The notes: a model not told the origin generated them from the sequence alone. Counted from the first letter of the stretch, positions 44,855 to 54,297 are shown. The stretch is 64,000 bases of DNA from Porphyromonas crevioricanis (GCF_900167225.1 NZ_FUXH01000008.1:34143-98142), one strand, 5' to 3'. Program-made: numbers and translations.

Positions 44855-44905
44855 CAAAAAAGAAAACCACCTCGCAAATCAGTTATACACTGTTGCGAGG
44901 TGGTT
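44855..44905 (-). terminator. Terminator of the OmpA-like gene
   Basis: AACCACCTCGCAA (44865-44877) pairs perfectly over 13 bp with TTGCGAGGTGGTT (44893-44905). On the minus strand TTTTCTTTTTT follows. It is about 45 bp past the stop. Confidence 0.85.
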
Positions 44906-44950
44906 CGGTTTATCCGAAATCTATCTATTTTGGAATATCAAGAGAGCGGT

Positions 44951-46369
44951 TTATCGCCCCATGAGCATATCCAGATTTTTATTGGCGTTTGCATCGCCTT
45001 CCTGAGCGGCCTTGTTGAAGCAGTCGGCAGCCTTGTCATACATACCGAGACGAGCATAAGCAACACCAAGTACACCATTTACACCTTTCTGGCCAGCTAC
45101 TGGCAAAAGCAAGCTAACGGCATCATTAGACATACCCTTGTTAATAGCTTCTACAGCAAGGTTCACACGAGCAGCAGCACTATTGGGATAAACCTCTACA
45201 GCTCTTCTCAAAATATTGGTACGCTCCATGCTATTTTCAGGATAAGCCATAGCCAAGCGGTAGATTTCAGGTTCGCTCAAGAGTTGAGGATTTTCCTTGT
45301 ATACCTCACGAGCTTCTTCTACTGAATAAGGCTTAGCAGTGAATCGGATTTGCACGTCATTTCTGCGGCTCATCGGGAAGATGTTCTTGAGCACCTTAGC
45401 ATAGTTGGCTTGCTGAGCCAAAGCTTGGTCACGAGCATCTTCATTAGGATAGTCGCCATCAATTACAGCGATTATTTGATTACGGTTCTTAAGATCGCTG
45501 TTCTGTACTTCTTCACGCACAGTAGCCCAGTCTTCACCGTTCCCCTTAGTAGAGATATTACCAGGGATTGCATCGCCATATTTTCCTTTCAGATACGTAG
45601 CCAAGGACTTAGCTCTGCGCTCGGACAACTTTTGGTTGTATTCTACACGTGCTTCGGGAGAAGCGTTACCCACGATTTCCATGCTCTGGATAGACAGGCT
45701 GCGGTCTTTCTTAATCTTAGAGATCAACTCATCGATCTTAGCCAACTCAGCCTTGTTGTTCATGTAATCAGGATTGATCTCTGAACGGTCTACAATGAAG
45801 TTAATGTAGGCCTTGGCTACAGCATCTCTGGTGCGCTCACCACCCAGCTCACATACAGGAGAGAGCAGGTAGTTACACTTAGAAGGATCGAAGAGAGGAC
45901 GCTTTACAAGGTCACGCTCATTCATTCCAACAGGACACTCGGCACAGCCGGTCATCTCTTCGCGTACCACCAAATTAGCATTGACCATCCACGGCTCGTA
46001 AGGGATACGGTCGTACATGGTAACAGCCTGACCTTTGCCTTTCTCACGCCTTACTATTTGAGCATCCTTCACTGATTCTCTTGCATTGCGAAGTGCAATC
46101 TGGCGCTTCAGAGCTTTTGCTCTCTTGGCTCCACATACAGCCAGTGGTTTAAACGCTTTCTCCTGCATTCCATTGGGAGCTACCAATACCGGAGTTACGA
46201 GCAGCATCTGCTGACTTTTGCATTCCAATTGAGAGAGATCTACTTCTGTATGCAGAGACACCACTCCTTCTTCGTTGGAGACAGTAATGTTGTTATATGT
46301 GATATTCTGAGCTACTGCACCGGCACTGAAAGCCAAGAATGCAACCAGCATCATTTTCAGTTGTTTCAT
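44951..46369 (-). CDS. DUF3868-OmpA-TPR outer-membrane protein (53-kDa antigen-like)
   Basis: 472 residues with a signal peptide ending AGAVAQN. Order: N-terminal DUF3868 region (~20-165; NITVSNEEGVVSLHTEVDLSQL...), then an OmpA-like peptidoglycan-binding domain (~185-345; YINFIVDRSEINPDYMNNKAELAKID and SIQSMEIVGNASPEARVEYNQKLSERRAKSLATYL). TPR-like helices follow to the end (GVLGVAYARLGMYDKAADCFNKAAQEGDANANKNL). It resembles the P. gingivalis immunoreactive 53-kDa antigen. In Bacteroidota, DUF3868 and DUF3575 proteins often accompany Mfa-type fimbrial genes, and the fim operon is only 2 kb away here. It is transcribed with the DUF3575 gene 60 bp upstream. Confidence 0.88.
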   Translation of the reverse strand: MKQLKMMLVAFLAFSAGAVAQNITYNNITVSNEEGVVSLHTEVDLSQLECKSQQMLLVTPVLVAPNGMQEKAFKPLAVCGAKRAKALKRQIALRNARESVKDAQIVRREKGKGQAVTMYDRIPYEPWMVNANLVVREEMTGCAECPVGMNERDLVKRPLFDPSKCNYLLSPVCELGGERTRDAVAKAYINFIVDRSEINPDYMNNKAELAKIDELISKIKKDRSLSIQSMEIVGNASPEARVEYNQKLSERRAKSLATYLKGKYGDAIPGNISTKGNGEDWATVREEVQNSDLKNRNQIIAVIDGDYPNEDARDQALAQQANYAKVLKNIFPMSRRNDVQIRFTAKPYSVEEAREVYKENPQLLSEPEIYRLAMAYPENSMERTNILRRAVEVYPNSAAARVNLAVEAINKGMSNDAVSLLLPVAGQKGVNGVLGVAYARLGMYDKAADCFNKAAQEGDANANKNLDMLMGR

Positions 46370-46429
46370 ATCCTTTGTTGTTTGTAGTTAATCTTTCATT
46401 CCTTCCCGAAAATACGGGACTGGTGTCAT

Positions 46430-47095
46430 TTAACGGAAGAGGTACACAATAGATAGTGTAGCACGTGTCAGACCAAAATAGTCAGCCTCCTGATTGCGGT
46501 AGAGCTTTGCGCCACAATCCTTACATTCACTCTTGTCATAGAAGAGGTGCACATAACCACCACCGATACTGGCCTCAAAGTTCCAGTGATTACTCAAAAT
46601 CCACTGATAACCAACGCTCAGACCTGCTCCAACATACCAGCCTTGATAGCGATACTTGTCTGCATCCTTAAAAGGATCTGGATCCTTGCCAGGAACAAAT
46701 TGTCCGTGCTCGTTCTTCTCAGGGTTCTTGTCCCAGATGTAGTTGGATGTCAGATAACCCAAGGGCCATTGGATACCACCGAAGTTCATCTGACCACCGA
46801 GACCGTGCAGACCCACAAAAGTGCCATTGAAGCGTTCACAGAACCAGTATCTAAACTCCGGCTGAATCAGCCAGTGCCTCCACTGCATGTCATTATCAAG
46901 TACCTTTTTCATTTTGAACGGGTTGAATCCTCCCGTCAAGTCGAATGTTACCTTCGGGCTTAGGCCCACCTCAAGAGACAAGTTTGGCGTAGCAGTCAGG
47001 TCATACGCAAGGTTGTTCTTGATAGCGACCTTCTGTGCTGAGACCCCAACAACGGAGGCCATAAGTAGCAGGAAAAATACAGTTTTTTTAATCAT
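46430..47095 (-). CDS. DUF3575-family outer-membrane protein
   Basis: 221 residues. A signal peptide (MIKKTVFFLLLMASVVGVSAQK) is followed by the DUF3575 beta-barrel-like sequence: VAIKNNLAYDLTATPNLSLEVGLSPKVTFDLTGGFNPF, WRHWLIQPEFRYWFCERFNGTFVGLHGLGG, GAGLSVGYQWILSNHWNFEASIGGGYVHLFYD, ending in an aromatic strand IVYLFR. The pattern of alternating hydrophobic strands and terminal aromatic residue suggests an eight-stranded outer-membrane barrel. It leads the pair with the OmpA-like gene. The promoter TAGTTTTG is at 47122. Confidence 0.85.
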   Translation of the reverse strand: MIKKTVFFLLLMASVVGVSAQKVAIKNNLAYDLTATPNLSLEVGLSPKVTFDLTGGFNPFKMKKVLDNDMQWRHWLIQPEFRYWFCERFNGTFVGLHGLGGQMNFGGIQWPLGYLTSNYIWDKNPEKNEHGQFVPGKDPDPFKDADKYRYQGWYVGAGLSVGYQWILSNHWNFEASIGGGYVHLFYDKSECKDCGAKLYRNQEADYFGLTRATLSIVYLFR

Positions 47096-47121
47096 ATCCT
47101 TTTCACTTTATTGTGCTGCAT

Positions 47122-47129
47122 CAAAACTA
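47122..47129 (-). promoter_or_regulatory. Promoter -7 box of the DUF3575-OmpA pair
   Basis: Minus-strand TAGTTTTG, 27 bp before the DUF3575 ATG, giving a leader of about 20 nt. Confidence 0.45.
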
Positions 47130-47483
47130 AATAGTTTCGAATAGGCCTTTAAAACAATACTCTCTCAATCTTTCTTTCTCAAAAAAACTTTATCTAGTCT
47201 CGTACTTTGTTCCTTTAACACACACAGGCATCACCTAATATCTCATCGATCCCGATTGGCAATATCCATGCCTACTCGGATACAGGCAGCAAGGCCCAAC
47301 AACACGAGTAACTCATTTCTTTGAGCTCCCCTTTGCGATACAAATATCGTAAACGAGGAGCATATACACAAATTTTTTATCCTAAATATATCAATCCAAT
47401 ATTAATCTGTCTTCTATTTTCATTCATCAAAATCAGGGCGAAAGAGAGACTATTGATAGGAATGCAGTGAGGAGAAAGCTAAA

Positions 47484-47586
47484 ACCATCTCTTGAGGAGA
47501 TACCTTTTGCTAATACAAAAGTTAGCATTTGCTCTCTCAAGAGATTTTCGATCCTTCCAGGAGCTCCTATTTAATTGAGGAGAGGG
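47484..47586 (-). repeat. Decayed copy of palindromic repeat A (copy 4)
   Basis: CTCTCAAGAGATTTTCGATCCTTCCAG lines up, with changes, on the copy-1 segment TCTCAGGAGAGAATTTTGTCCCTTCCAG; the following CCTATTTAATTGAGGAGAGG corresponds to CCTATTCATCGGGGTTTTGAGAGG. The left part (TTTTGCTAATACAAAAGTTAGC) keeps the palindromic style. It is the only feature I can support in the 583-bp gap at 47096-47678, apart from the promoter at 47122. Confidence 0.45.
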
Positions 47587-47678
47587 CATAAGAAGGCCGC
47601 TTTTCAGGGCTTTCCTTTTTTTAGGATATATCAACGGTCCCTTCAAGACGGCACATAGGAATTATTGCACAGGCTCTA

Positions 47679-48770
47679 CTATAATTCTACTGTCATTGCT
47701 GTACGTGCCAAAACCAAACCGCTTCCTCCTTCCACATTGGAGAGGGAAGGTGTTTTCTCGACGAGGAAAGAATCATCAGGATCAAAAAGAGAAGAATCGC
47801 CCTTGTCAACCCAATCTTCAAGCCCGTAATGCATTGAAGCATAGCGAAAATACATTTCGTCTATCGTATACAGGGTAAACCGATGTCTCATACCCTCCGG
47901 AAGAATAGGTGTGAGAAAACATAAATTGCGAGAACCCGATGGCAAATCGTAGTTGGAAAAATAAGGGATAACCAAGGGGTATGCCTCCACAGAACGATAT
48001 CGTCCATAAGCTCCACGGAAAAAGTCTACACAACGCTTCCCGAAAACAGGATCCACACCCGGCCAAATGGGTGAATAAAACTCTACGGACAGATCTTCCG
48101 GCCAGAACATTCTGGCTGCGATACCATAGTATTGGAGAGCAGCAGGCTTGGGATCTTCGTACCGGAGACAATAACTCAAATAACGGTAATCACCTTTCTC
48201 GTCCGGATCTTTTTGGAAGTGCTTGAAATAATTGTTTTTGTCTCTTATCTCCAATACTGACACTGGTTCCAGATTAGCTTTCAGGGGCACCGTTTGATTT
48301 ACTCTGGCATCAGGATAACCAGGTACTGACACCTCTATTTTAACTTGATCTCCAGGATTAAGGATATCCGGTCCTCGGTAAAAAAGAGGTTTGTGCTGAA
48401 TGAGAGAAGGTGACGACAGCATATACGTATCTTGTTTTTTCAACTCGTTGCTTGAATCCAATTTTCTCTTTTCAACCAATCGGCCATTTATATGTAAAGT
48501 CACTTCAGCTTCAGAAACACGGAAAGGGAACTCTCCTTCTGCCATGGAAGAACCCGGGTCATCCTTACGCATGGTGTGCATAACAAGTAGTTCCGGGTAT
48601 TTGCCAGCCTCCAATATTCCATTTACAATGACTCTATGGGGATGGTCCTCACTTAAATCGATGTCAATATCCTTGATAATACAACTGCTCATGCTCCATA
48701 CGAGGAGTAATAAAAACAATTTTTCCGCAAACAATAGCTTGGATATACTTGTACGTTTCATCGTATTCAT
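47679..48770 (-). CDS. DUF4249 lipoprotein paired with TonB receptor
   Basis: 363 residues. The lipobox is WSMSSCIIKDID. The DUF4249 body begins PHRVIVNGILEAGKYPELLVMHT, with a VTLHINGRLVEKRKLDSS beta domain and LNPGDQVKIEVSVPGYPDARVNQTVP near the middle. An alternative ATG (MKRTSIS, 48761) is possible. DUF4249 lipoproteins almost always sit directly behind a CarboxypepD_reg-like TonB-dependent receptor, as here (4 bp apart). They are thought to be the surface-exposed substrate-binding lid of the receptor, by analogy to SusD. The substrate is not known. Confidence 0.88.
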   Translation of the reverse strand: MNTMKRTSISKLLFAEKLFLLLLVWSMSSCIIKDIDIDLSEDHPHRVIVNGILEAGKYPELLVMHTMRKDDPGSSMAEGEFPFRVSEAEVTLHINGRLVEKRKLDSSNELKKQDTYMLSSPSLIQHKPLFYRGPDILNPGDQVKIEVSVPGYPDARVNQTVPLKANLEPVSVLEIRDKNNYFKHFQKDPDEKGDYRYLSYCLRYEDPKPAALQYYGIAARMFWPEDLSVEFYSPIWPGVDPVFGKRCVDFFRGAYGRYRSVEAYPLVIPYFSNYDLPSGSRNLCFLTPILPEGMRHRFTLYTIDEMYFRYASMHYGLEDWVDKGDSSLFDPDDSFLVEKTPSLSNVEGGSGLVLARTAMTVEL

Positions 48771-48774
48771 AGGA

Positions 48775-51219
48775 TTAGAACTTAAAGGTATAAGAGACAG
48801 ATAGGTTGAAAATAAAGGGACTGATAGAAACAGCTTTTACCTTGCCATCATCTCCTTTCTTAACCTTGAGTATTAGAAAAGAATTGTGGTGTTGATAAGC
48901 ATTGTAGACACTTATATTCCAAATACCCATGCGTCCCGAAGCTTTGGGGCGATAGATGTTCAGGCCCAAATCAAGACGATGATAGTCCGGCATTTTGAAG
49001 TTGTTTCGCTCACGAATATACTGCTGAACATTTCCATTGATATCTATGTACTCCTGAACTGGAATCGTTACCCGGTTGCCAGAAGAAAAGACCCAAACGG
49101 CCGACAGATCGACCTTGGGACTAAGCTTATAGATCAAGCAGGCATTAAACCGATGCCTGTTGTCGAACTTATCGAAATACCTATTGCCAAGGTTCACCTC
49201 TTTTCCAGGGAAGATACGATCCGCCCAAGAAAGGGTATAAGAGAGCCAGCCGGAGAGACGACCGGTATTCTTACGCAACAACAATTCAGCTCCATAGGCT
49301 CGTCCATTGCCCAGAGCCACCCGATCTCGCCAGTCACCTTGCCCGAGGAAAACTCCATCCCCGTCACGGTAAGCCAGAAAGTTGGACATATACTTGTAAT
49401 ACCCCTCAAGAGAGGCCTCGTAGCTATTCTTCTGCCAATACAACCCTAAGGATCCCTGATACGATCTCATCGGAGGAATTCTGTCTGTAGAAGGAACCCA
49501 TAGGTCTGTTGGCATAGACAAAAATCCTCCCTGAAGCAAGCGAGCGTATTGGCTCATCTCGGCATAAGAAGCCTTGATGCTCCAATTGTCAGACATTTGC
49601 TGTCTCAACGAAAGTCTCGGTTCCGGGCTGAAATAGAGTTTGTCTTTCACTGATAGTAAAGACAAACGACCTCCTATGTTGGCAGATAAAGAATGCGTAA
49701 GGATAATCTCATCTTCGGCATAAAAAGAGTACTCTCGTGCATCGATCCGCTCTCCTCGCTTCAATCCCAACAAGGGAGCATTTTCCATATCCTGAAAGCC
49801 AAGAGTCTGTATTTTCTCAACATTAGGATAGAAAAAATGCTGGCTAATTCCCCCTCCAAACCGGATATATTGCCGAGACCAGCGACGAAATTCAAAATCC
49901 GAAGTCAAACGAAGATCTTTGATACCGCTATCCAAGCTGTAGTCCAATGAGCTACTTGTCTGATTGTCTCCATCCTTGGACTTGGTTTTCATATTCATGC
50001 TTAAATCCGATCGGTAATGACTATAGGAAGCCGTGGTATGAGCAAAAAGATCGGGAGAGAGAACCCAATTCCAACCCAAAGCGGCCAACTGATTTCCCCA
50101 CTTAAAAAGAGATGAGAATCTCTCCTCCCTCGTGTAGGCAGACTGAGCCTTGTTGCCATTAGGCTTATGGTAGGATTCAGAATTAATATCCTCGGTAGTA
50201 AAAACATCATCACCTCTATAAATCGTAAGGAAAAGCCGATGGCTATTATTGATCTTATGATTGATTTTAACATTGAAATCATAGAAATAATACAGGTTAG
50301 ATACCTCTGTATTCGTCACCAGCAAGTCTCCCGATTTCCCCGTTTCTTGCTTACGCTCCAGAGGAAACAAGCGTTGAATCAAATCTGCGTAAGTGCGTCG
50401 AACTGCGACACTGAAGGAAGTTCGGTTTCTGATGATAGGGCCTTCAAAATTGGCTCGTGAAGAAATAAGGCCAATAGACATCAAACCATGATATTCTTTC
50501 ATATGCCCATCCTTGGTATGCACATCTAATACAGAACTGAGTCGTCCCCCAAATCGAGCTGGAAAACTTCCCTTGTAAATACTCGCTGTCTTGACAGCAT
50601 CGGGATTAAATGTAGAGAATAAGCCTCCAAGGTGATTGACGCTGTATAATGGATTACCATCTATGAGATACAAATTCTCATCCTCGTTTCCTCCGCGCAC
50701 TACAAGACCGGAGAATCCTTCATACCCCCGGGCGATCCCAGGTAAGAGTTGAGCATATTTGATCAGGTCAGTCTCCCCCACAAAACTGGGAGTGCGAGAT
50801 AGATCTTCCATGGAGAGCCGTGTGCGCCCAGTTTCCAACCCGGCAAATTCAGTCCTCTTATCCCCTGTCACAACCACTTCTTGCAATTCTTTACCGGGGA
50901 AAAGACGAATATCCAACTGTAGGTTGGCATTCAAAGATATAGTTGTATCGACAGGAGCATACCCTACATAAGAGAAAGAAATACGTACCTCACCCGGAGT
51001 CAGACCCAAACTATAAAAGCCGGCATTATTACTCACAGTACCGGTAGCTGACGCCTGATGAAAAATCGTCGCCCCGATGAGAGTCTCTCCAGTCTGAGCA
51101 TCAGATATATAACCGCTTAAGCTCACCTTACCTCTCTGCTGTGCCAAACTGCCAAATGGAGCAAAGAGCAGGAGGAATAATAATAGGCAAAAAAGAAAAG
51201 TACGACTCATTGGTTTCAT
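48775..51219 (-). CDS. TonB-dependent outer-membrane receptor
   Basis: About 814 residues from MKPMSRTFLFCLL (in-frame ATGs at 51240 and 51210 are alternatives), with a signal peptide ending PFGSLAQQR. A CarboxypepD_reg-like domain (~20-105; VSLSGYISDAQTGETLIGATIFH, FSYVGYAPVDTTISL) precedes the plug (LQEVVVTGDKRTEFAGLETGR, LVVRGGNEDENLYLIDGNPLYSVNHLGGLFSTFNPDAV). The 22-strand barrel fills the rest and ends in the aromatic FNLSVSYTFKF. It imports an unknown ligand using TonB energy. It is co-transcribed with the DUF4249 lipoprotein; the promoter TACCTTTG is at 51282. Confidence 0.92.
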   Translation of the reverse strand: MKPMSRTFLFCLLLFLLLFAPFGSLAQQRGKVSLSGYISDAQTGETLIGATIFHQASATGTVSNNAGFYSLGLTPGEVRISFSYVGYAPVDTTISLNANLQLDIRLFPGKELQEVVVTGDKRTEFAGLETGRTRLSMEDLSRTPSFVGETDLIKYAQLLPGIARGYEGFSGLVVRGGNEDENLYLIDGNPLYSVNHLGGLFSTFNPDAVKTASIYKGSFPARFGGRLSSVLDVHTKDGHMKEYHGLMSIGLISSRANFEGPIIRNRTSFSVAVRRTYADLIQRLFPLERKQETGKSGDLLVTNTEVSNLYYFYDFNVKINHKINNSHRLFLTIYRGDDVFTTEDINSESYHKPNGNKAQSAYTREERFSSLFKWGNQLAALGWNWVLSPDLFAHTTASYSHYRSDLSMNMKTKSKDGDNQTSSSLDYSLDSGIKDLRLTSDFEFRRWSRQYIRFGGGISQHFFYPNVEKIQTLGFQDMENAPLLGLKRGERIDAREYSFYAEDEIILTHSLSANIGGRLSLLSVKDKLYFSPEPRLSLRQQMSDNWSIKASYAEMSQYARLLQGGFLSMPTDLWVPSTDRIPPMRSYQGSLGLYWQKNSYEASLEGYYKYMSNFLAYRDGDGVFLGQGDWRDRVALGNGRAYGAELLLRKNTGRLSGWLSYTLSWADRIFPGKEVNLGNRYFDKFDNRHRFNACLIYKLSPKVDLSAVWVFSSGNRVTIPVQEYIDINGNVQQYIRERNNFKMPDYHRLDLGLNIYRPKASGRMGIWNISVYNAYQHHNSFLILKVKKGDDGKVKAVSISPFIFNLSVSYTFKF

Positions 51220-51281
51220 AAAATTCACAGATGGACACATTGCAGATACATCTAGGGTTGTATAAAAACAAAAAGGCCTCG

Positions 51282-51289
51282 CAAAGGTA
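51282..51289 (-). promoter_or_regulatory. Promoter -7 box of the TonB receptor operon
   Basis: Minus-strand TACCTTTG about 63 bp before the preferred ATG. The leader would be roughly 57 nt. Confidence 0.5.
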
Positions 51290-51414
51290 AATACGATTCA
51301 ATAAAGAATGAAATAAGACGAGTATATAAAAAAGCTGTGCCAGATTTTGCATTCTGACACAGCTTCGCGTAATACGACTTACTTTTACTCGAAAAAAAAG
51401 AGAGAATAGAGCCC

Positions 51415-51759
51415 TCAAATTACTTTAACCAACTTATACCCAAGACGAGATAGGAGATCTGCAACTTTCTGTCGTTGGTCTCCCTGTACCAAAATTTGCC
51501 CATCCTTAGCCGAGCCGCCCACACCACAAGACTGCCTGAGCTTGCGCCCCAATTCCTGCAAATCATCGTCTGTGCCCACAAAACCACTCACGAGGGTAAC
51601 TTCTTTCCCCTTGCGCTGCTTTTTATCCAATGAAACCCGTAGTTTCTGCTCATCGGCCGGAAGAGTATCAAGAATTTCTTCCTCCTCGTAGCAATAGCCA
51701 TAATTATCAGCTGTGCTATACACGACACCAAGCCGATCTCTCCTATTCTTTTTGCTCAT
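51415..51759 (-). CDS. SUI1/YciH-family translation initiation protein
   Basis: 114 residues from MSKKNRRDRLGVVYSTADNYGY. The SUI1 (eIF1-like) fold fills the C-terminal 75: LRVSLDKKQRKGKEVTLVSGFVGTDDDLQELGRKLRQSCGVGGSAKDGQILVQGDQRQKVADLLSRLGY, including the conserved basic loop and CGVGGSAKDG. Bacterial YciH is thought to help start-codon fidelity on the 30S subunit. The longer frame (51807) would overlap the gene upstream. It sits 19 bp after the uridine-kinase-like gene and is likely co-transcribed. Confidence 0.92.
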   Translation of the reverse strand: MSKKNRRDRLGVVYSTADNYGYCYEEEEILDTLPADEQKLRVSLDKKQRKGKEVTLVSGFVGTDDDLQELGRKLRQSCGVGGSAKDGQILVQGDQRQKVADLLSRLGYKLVKVI

Positions 51760-51778
51760 GGGGCTGAAGATACGAGGG

Positions 51779-53470
51779 TTAGTAATCGAATATACTTCCG
51801 CCGACAAACTCCCTCAAGAGAGAGTCATCCGGCAATATTTGCATAGGTAGATAGTGGAAATAGGATAAGAAACGAAGAAGCCTGGTAGCCTCGACAAACT
51901 CCGGCACATTGCGTGGTACCTGACGAAGGATTTGCTCTGCCAAGGGCTTGAGTACAGCTAATTCGTAGACCATGGCACTATTAAACATCACATGCGCATT
52001 CTCCTGATATGGGAAAACCCACTTCTCCTCCCCCGCCCTCACCGAAGGCCAGCGACGTATTGTGTCAATGGCCGAATAGGCCCGGTACTTATAATCCCTC
52101 ACGATACGTCGTAAAAGACGATTGTCTGTACTAGGGATCCTGTTGTGCGCATCGAGTGCGATATTCGTAAGGGCACTCACGTAAATCTTGTAAGTGGCAG
52201 AAGAAGGTATCGAGGGGAGCAACTCCGGATTGAGGGCATGAATTCCTTCCATTACCAACAGATCTCCGTCTTTGATCTGTATGGTATTGCCACGATAGAC
52301 TCGCTTGCCAGTAGTAAAGTCAAAAGAAGGCAAAGAGACTTCCTCTCCCGAAAGGATTTGAGAGATATGCTGGCCTAAAAGTTCCAAATCTAAGGCATGA
52401 ATATCCTCAAAATCATACTCTCCTCTTTCATCTCTCGGAGTTTTATCGCGATCAACAAAATAGTCGTCCAGAGAAAGGCCGTGAGGGCGAATGTAGTTTG
52501 TAATCAGCTGGATTTGCAGTCTTTTGCAAAAAGTGGTTTTACCCGAAGAGGAAGGACCGGAAATAAGTATCACACGCACACCAGACTGGTAACGCTTGGC
52601 TATATCGGCAGCTATACCCGCAATCTCTTTTTCCTGCATTGCTTCGGAAACTTGCACCAACGTGGCCGTCCGCCCTCTATCTATAACTCCATTAAGACTT
52701 CCCACATACTTACAATGAGTCATATCCAGCAGCTTGTCATGCTTATGGATAACATCTTTCATCATTGGCTGAGGCACTGGTTGCTGCAACATACTAGTGT
52801 CATCCCGACGTGGAACCTGCAGCAGCAAACCATCATCCATCCATGGGATAAGATCAAAGAGATGTATGTAGCCTGTACTTGGAGCCAAACAGCCGTAGAA
52901 ATAGTTGGGATAACCGTCCAATTCGTGATAGGAAGTATAAGGATCACCAGTAGATTCTATCAATTCGGCCTTGTCTATCAATCCCCTCTCTCTAAATATC
53001 GCTGCAACACGCTCGGTACGCTCTGTCTTAAGGCGAAATGGCAAATCTCGCTCTATAAGACTCCACATTTTTGTTTTCAGGCGCTCGATAGCCTCTTCGG
53101 TGATCTTCTGCTCTGTGTCAATGCGACAATAGTAACCTTTGGAGAGTGCATGCTCAATATAGAGCTTGGCCGAGGGCATAAGATCATTCAATGCCTTAGC
53201 CATAACAAATGAGAGCGTACGCTCGTAAGTGCGCATACCACTTTCCTTGGATATGCCCACAAACTCAATGTCCACAGAATGGTAGCAACGCCACGTGAGC
53301 TCCTGTGTACGGTGATTGACCTGTACATTGATCGGCTTAAATCCTAATTGTTCCTCAAACTCATCTGCGATATTTTTCAGAGGTAACCCCAATGGGATCT
53401 TCTTGTACAAATCAAGGTTGGCTATATATACCTCCACCTGCTCGATAGGAGGATTTATGAGTGCTTCCAT
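51779..53470 (-). CDS. Uridine-kinase-like protein with N-terminal TGS/ThrRS-type domains
   Basis: 563 residues. The N-terminal ~60 (EVYIANLDLYKKIPLGLPLKNIADEF) are TGS-like, and ~60-200 (SFVMAKALNDLMPSAKLYIEHALSKGYYCRIDTEQKITEEAIERLKTKMW) match the editing-side domain found in ThrRS/AlaRS relatives. The C-terminal ~280 is a P-loop nucleoside kinase: Walker A VRVILISGPSSSGKTTFCKRL, GLSLDDYFVDRDKTPRDERGEYDFEDIHALD and EGIHALNPELLP. This two-part protein is widespread in Bacteroidota and Firmicutes and annotated as uridine kinase or nucleoside kinase; the real substrate is unclear. A partial promoter box (TACCTTTA) lies at ~53496. Confidence 0.88.
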   Translation of the reverse strand: MEALINPPIEQVEVYIANLDLYKKIPLGLPLKNIADEFEEQLGFKPINVQVNHRTQELTWRCYHSVDIEFVGISKESGMRTYERTLSFVMAKALNDLMPSAKLYIEHALSKGYYCRIDTEQKITEEAIERLKTKMWSLIERDLPFRLKTERTERVAAIFRERGLIDKAELIESTGDPYTSYHELDGYPNYFYGCLAPSTGYIHLFDLIPWMDDGLLLQVPRRDDTSMLQQPVPQPMMKDVIHKHDKLLDMTHCKYVGSLNGVIDRGRTATLVQVSEAMQEKEIAGIAADIAKRYQSGVRVILISGPSSSGKTTFCKRLQIQLITNYIRPHGLSLDDYFVDRDKTPRDERGEYDFEDIHALDLELLGQHISQILSGEEVSLPSFDFTTGKRVYRGNTIQIKDGDLLVMEGIHALNPELLPSIPSSATYKIYVSALTNIALDAHNRIPSTDNRLLRRIVRDYKYRAYSAIDTIRRWPSVRAGEEKWVFPYQENAHVMFNSAMVYELAVLKPLAEQILRQVPRNVPEFVEATRLLRFLSYFHYLPMQILPDDSLLREFVGGSIFDY

Positions 53471-53631
53471 TATATCGTTTTCAATTTTACCGCCTTAAAG
53501 GTACAAAAAGCTCCTCACCCCTCTTTTCCCTCCTGCTTCTTCGTAAGAAAACAAGGAACCGACCCCAATAGAGCTACATGAGAGTTACAAAAAACTCCTC
53601 TTATGAGAAGGAGAGAATGAGGGCGAATGAC

Positions 53632-53639
53632 TAAATTTG
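53632..53639 (+). promoter_or_regulatory. Promoter -7 box abutting the 217-residue protein
   Basis: TAAATTTG ends 4 nt before the ATG at 53644. If used, the mRNA starts at or just within the start codon. A later start is not likely, because the signal peptide needs the first Met. Confidence 0.35.
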
Positions 53640-53643
53640 CCAC

Positions 53644-54297
53644 ATGAAGAATTATATACGCTTGACTGACAAATCTTTTCTCTGGATTTTACTGCTGGGA
53701 GCCTTGTTCCTTTTCCCAACACAAGCCGAGTGCCAACAAAAGACAAAACGGAGAAAAAAAACCGAGCAACGAACCCAAACACAAACTGTTGTCCCATCAC
53801 ATTCACTGATGCTTTACGAAAGTCAAGTTTTGCAATTGCTCGACCAAATCGTAGAAAAGCAACTACCAAGTAATCTGAAAAAAGATAGTATAAGAGCTGA
53901 GATTAGCCAGTCTATACGTGTGCTTTTCAACGAAATGATTTACAGACGAAGCAATGACCTCCCCTATGAAGAAAAAGAGCAAGAAATACCTTATGGAAGT
54001 TTCCTAAAACCAGTGGCTCGCCAATGGGTGGAAGATATTACCTATACTTCCGATAAAGACATCGAACCATCGGAAGATTCTCGCCAAATGATTGCTGTGA
54101 TAGGCTTGGCATACCGGCAAGCTCGCTGCAACTTTATTCTCATCAAATCCAATGGTAAGCAAACGGACAGTTTTCTCAACCAGAGAGCCAACCGACTACG
54201 AACCTTGCTATTGGCAGAGGGGATCCTTTCTCGGCATATCGGTTTCGTTTGGGAAGCTCCCAATCAGCAAGGGATCCGACTGGTAATGATACACTGA
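53644..54297 (+). CDS. Secreted or periplasmic protein of unknown function
   Basis: 217 residues. An N-terminal hydrophobic segment (FLWILLLGALFLFPTQAECQQK) looks like a signal peptide with a cleavage site at TQAEC-QQ. A basic Lys/Arg/Thr/Gln-rich stretch follows (KTKRRKKTEQRTQTQT), then a mostly helical region. The C-terminal part (FLNQRANRLRTLLLAEGILSRHIGFVWEAPNQQGIRLVMIH) has the QRANxLRxxLLxxGI rhythm seen in OmpA-type domains, but the opening OmpA strand is not clear. I would not call it OmpA without a profile search. It is monocistronic, converging on ispD 19 bp away. Confidence 0.7.
   Translation: MKNYIRLTDKSFLWILLLGALFLFPTQAECQQKTKRRKKTEQRTQTQTVVPSHSLMLYESQVLQLLDQIVEKQLPSNLKKDSIRAEISQSIRVLFNEMIYRRSNDLPYEEKEQEIPYGSFLKPVARQWVEDITYTSDKDIEPSEDSRQMIAVIGLAYRQARCNFILIKSNGKQTDSFLNQRANRLRTLLLAEGILSRHIGFVWEAPNQQGIRLVMIH

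Noticed and set aside
53644..54297. Calling the 217-residue protein an OmpA-family member
   Set aside because: Only the C-terminal helix pattern is suggestive; the N-terminal strand and conserved peptidoglycan-binding residues are not clear.
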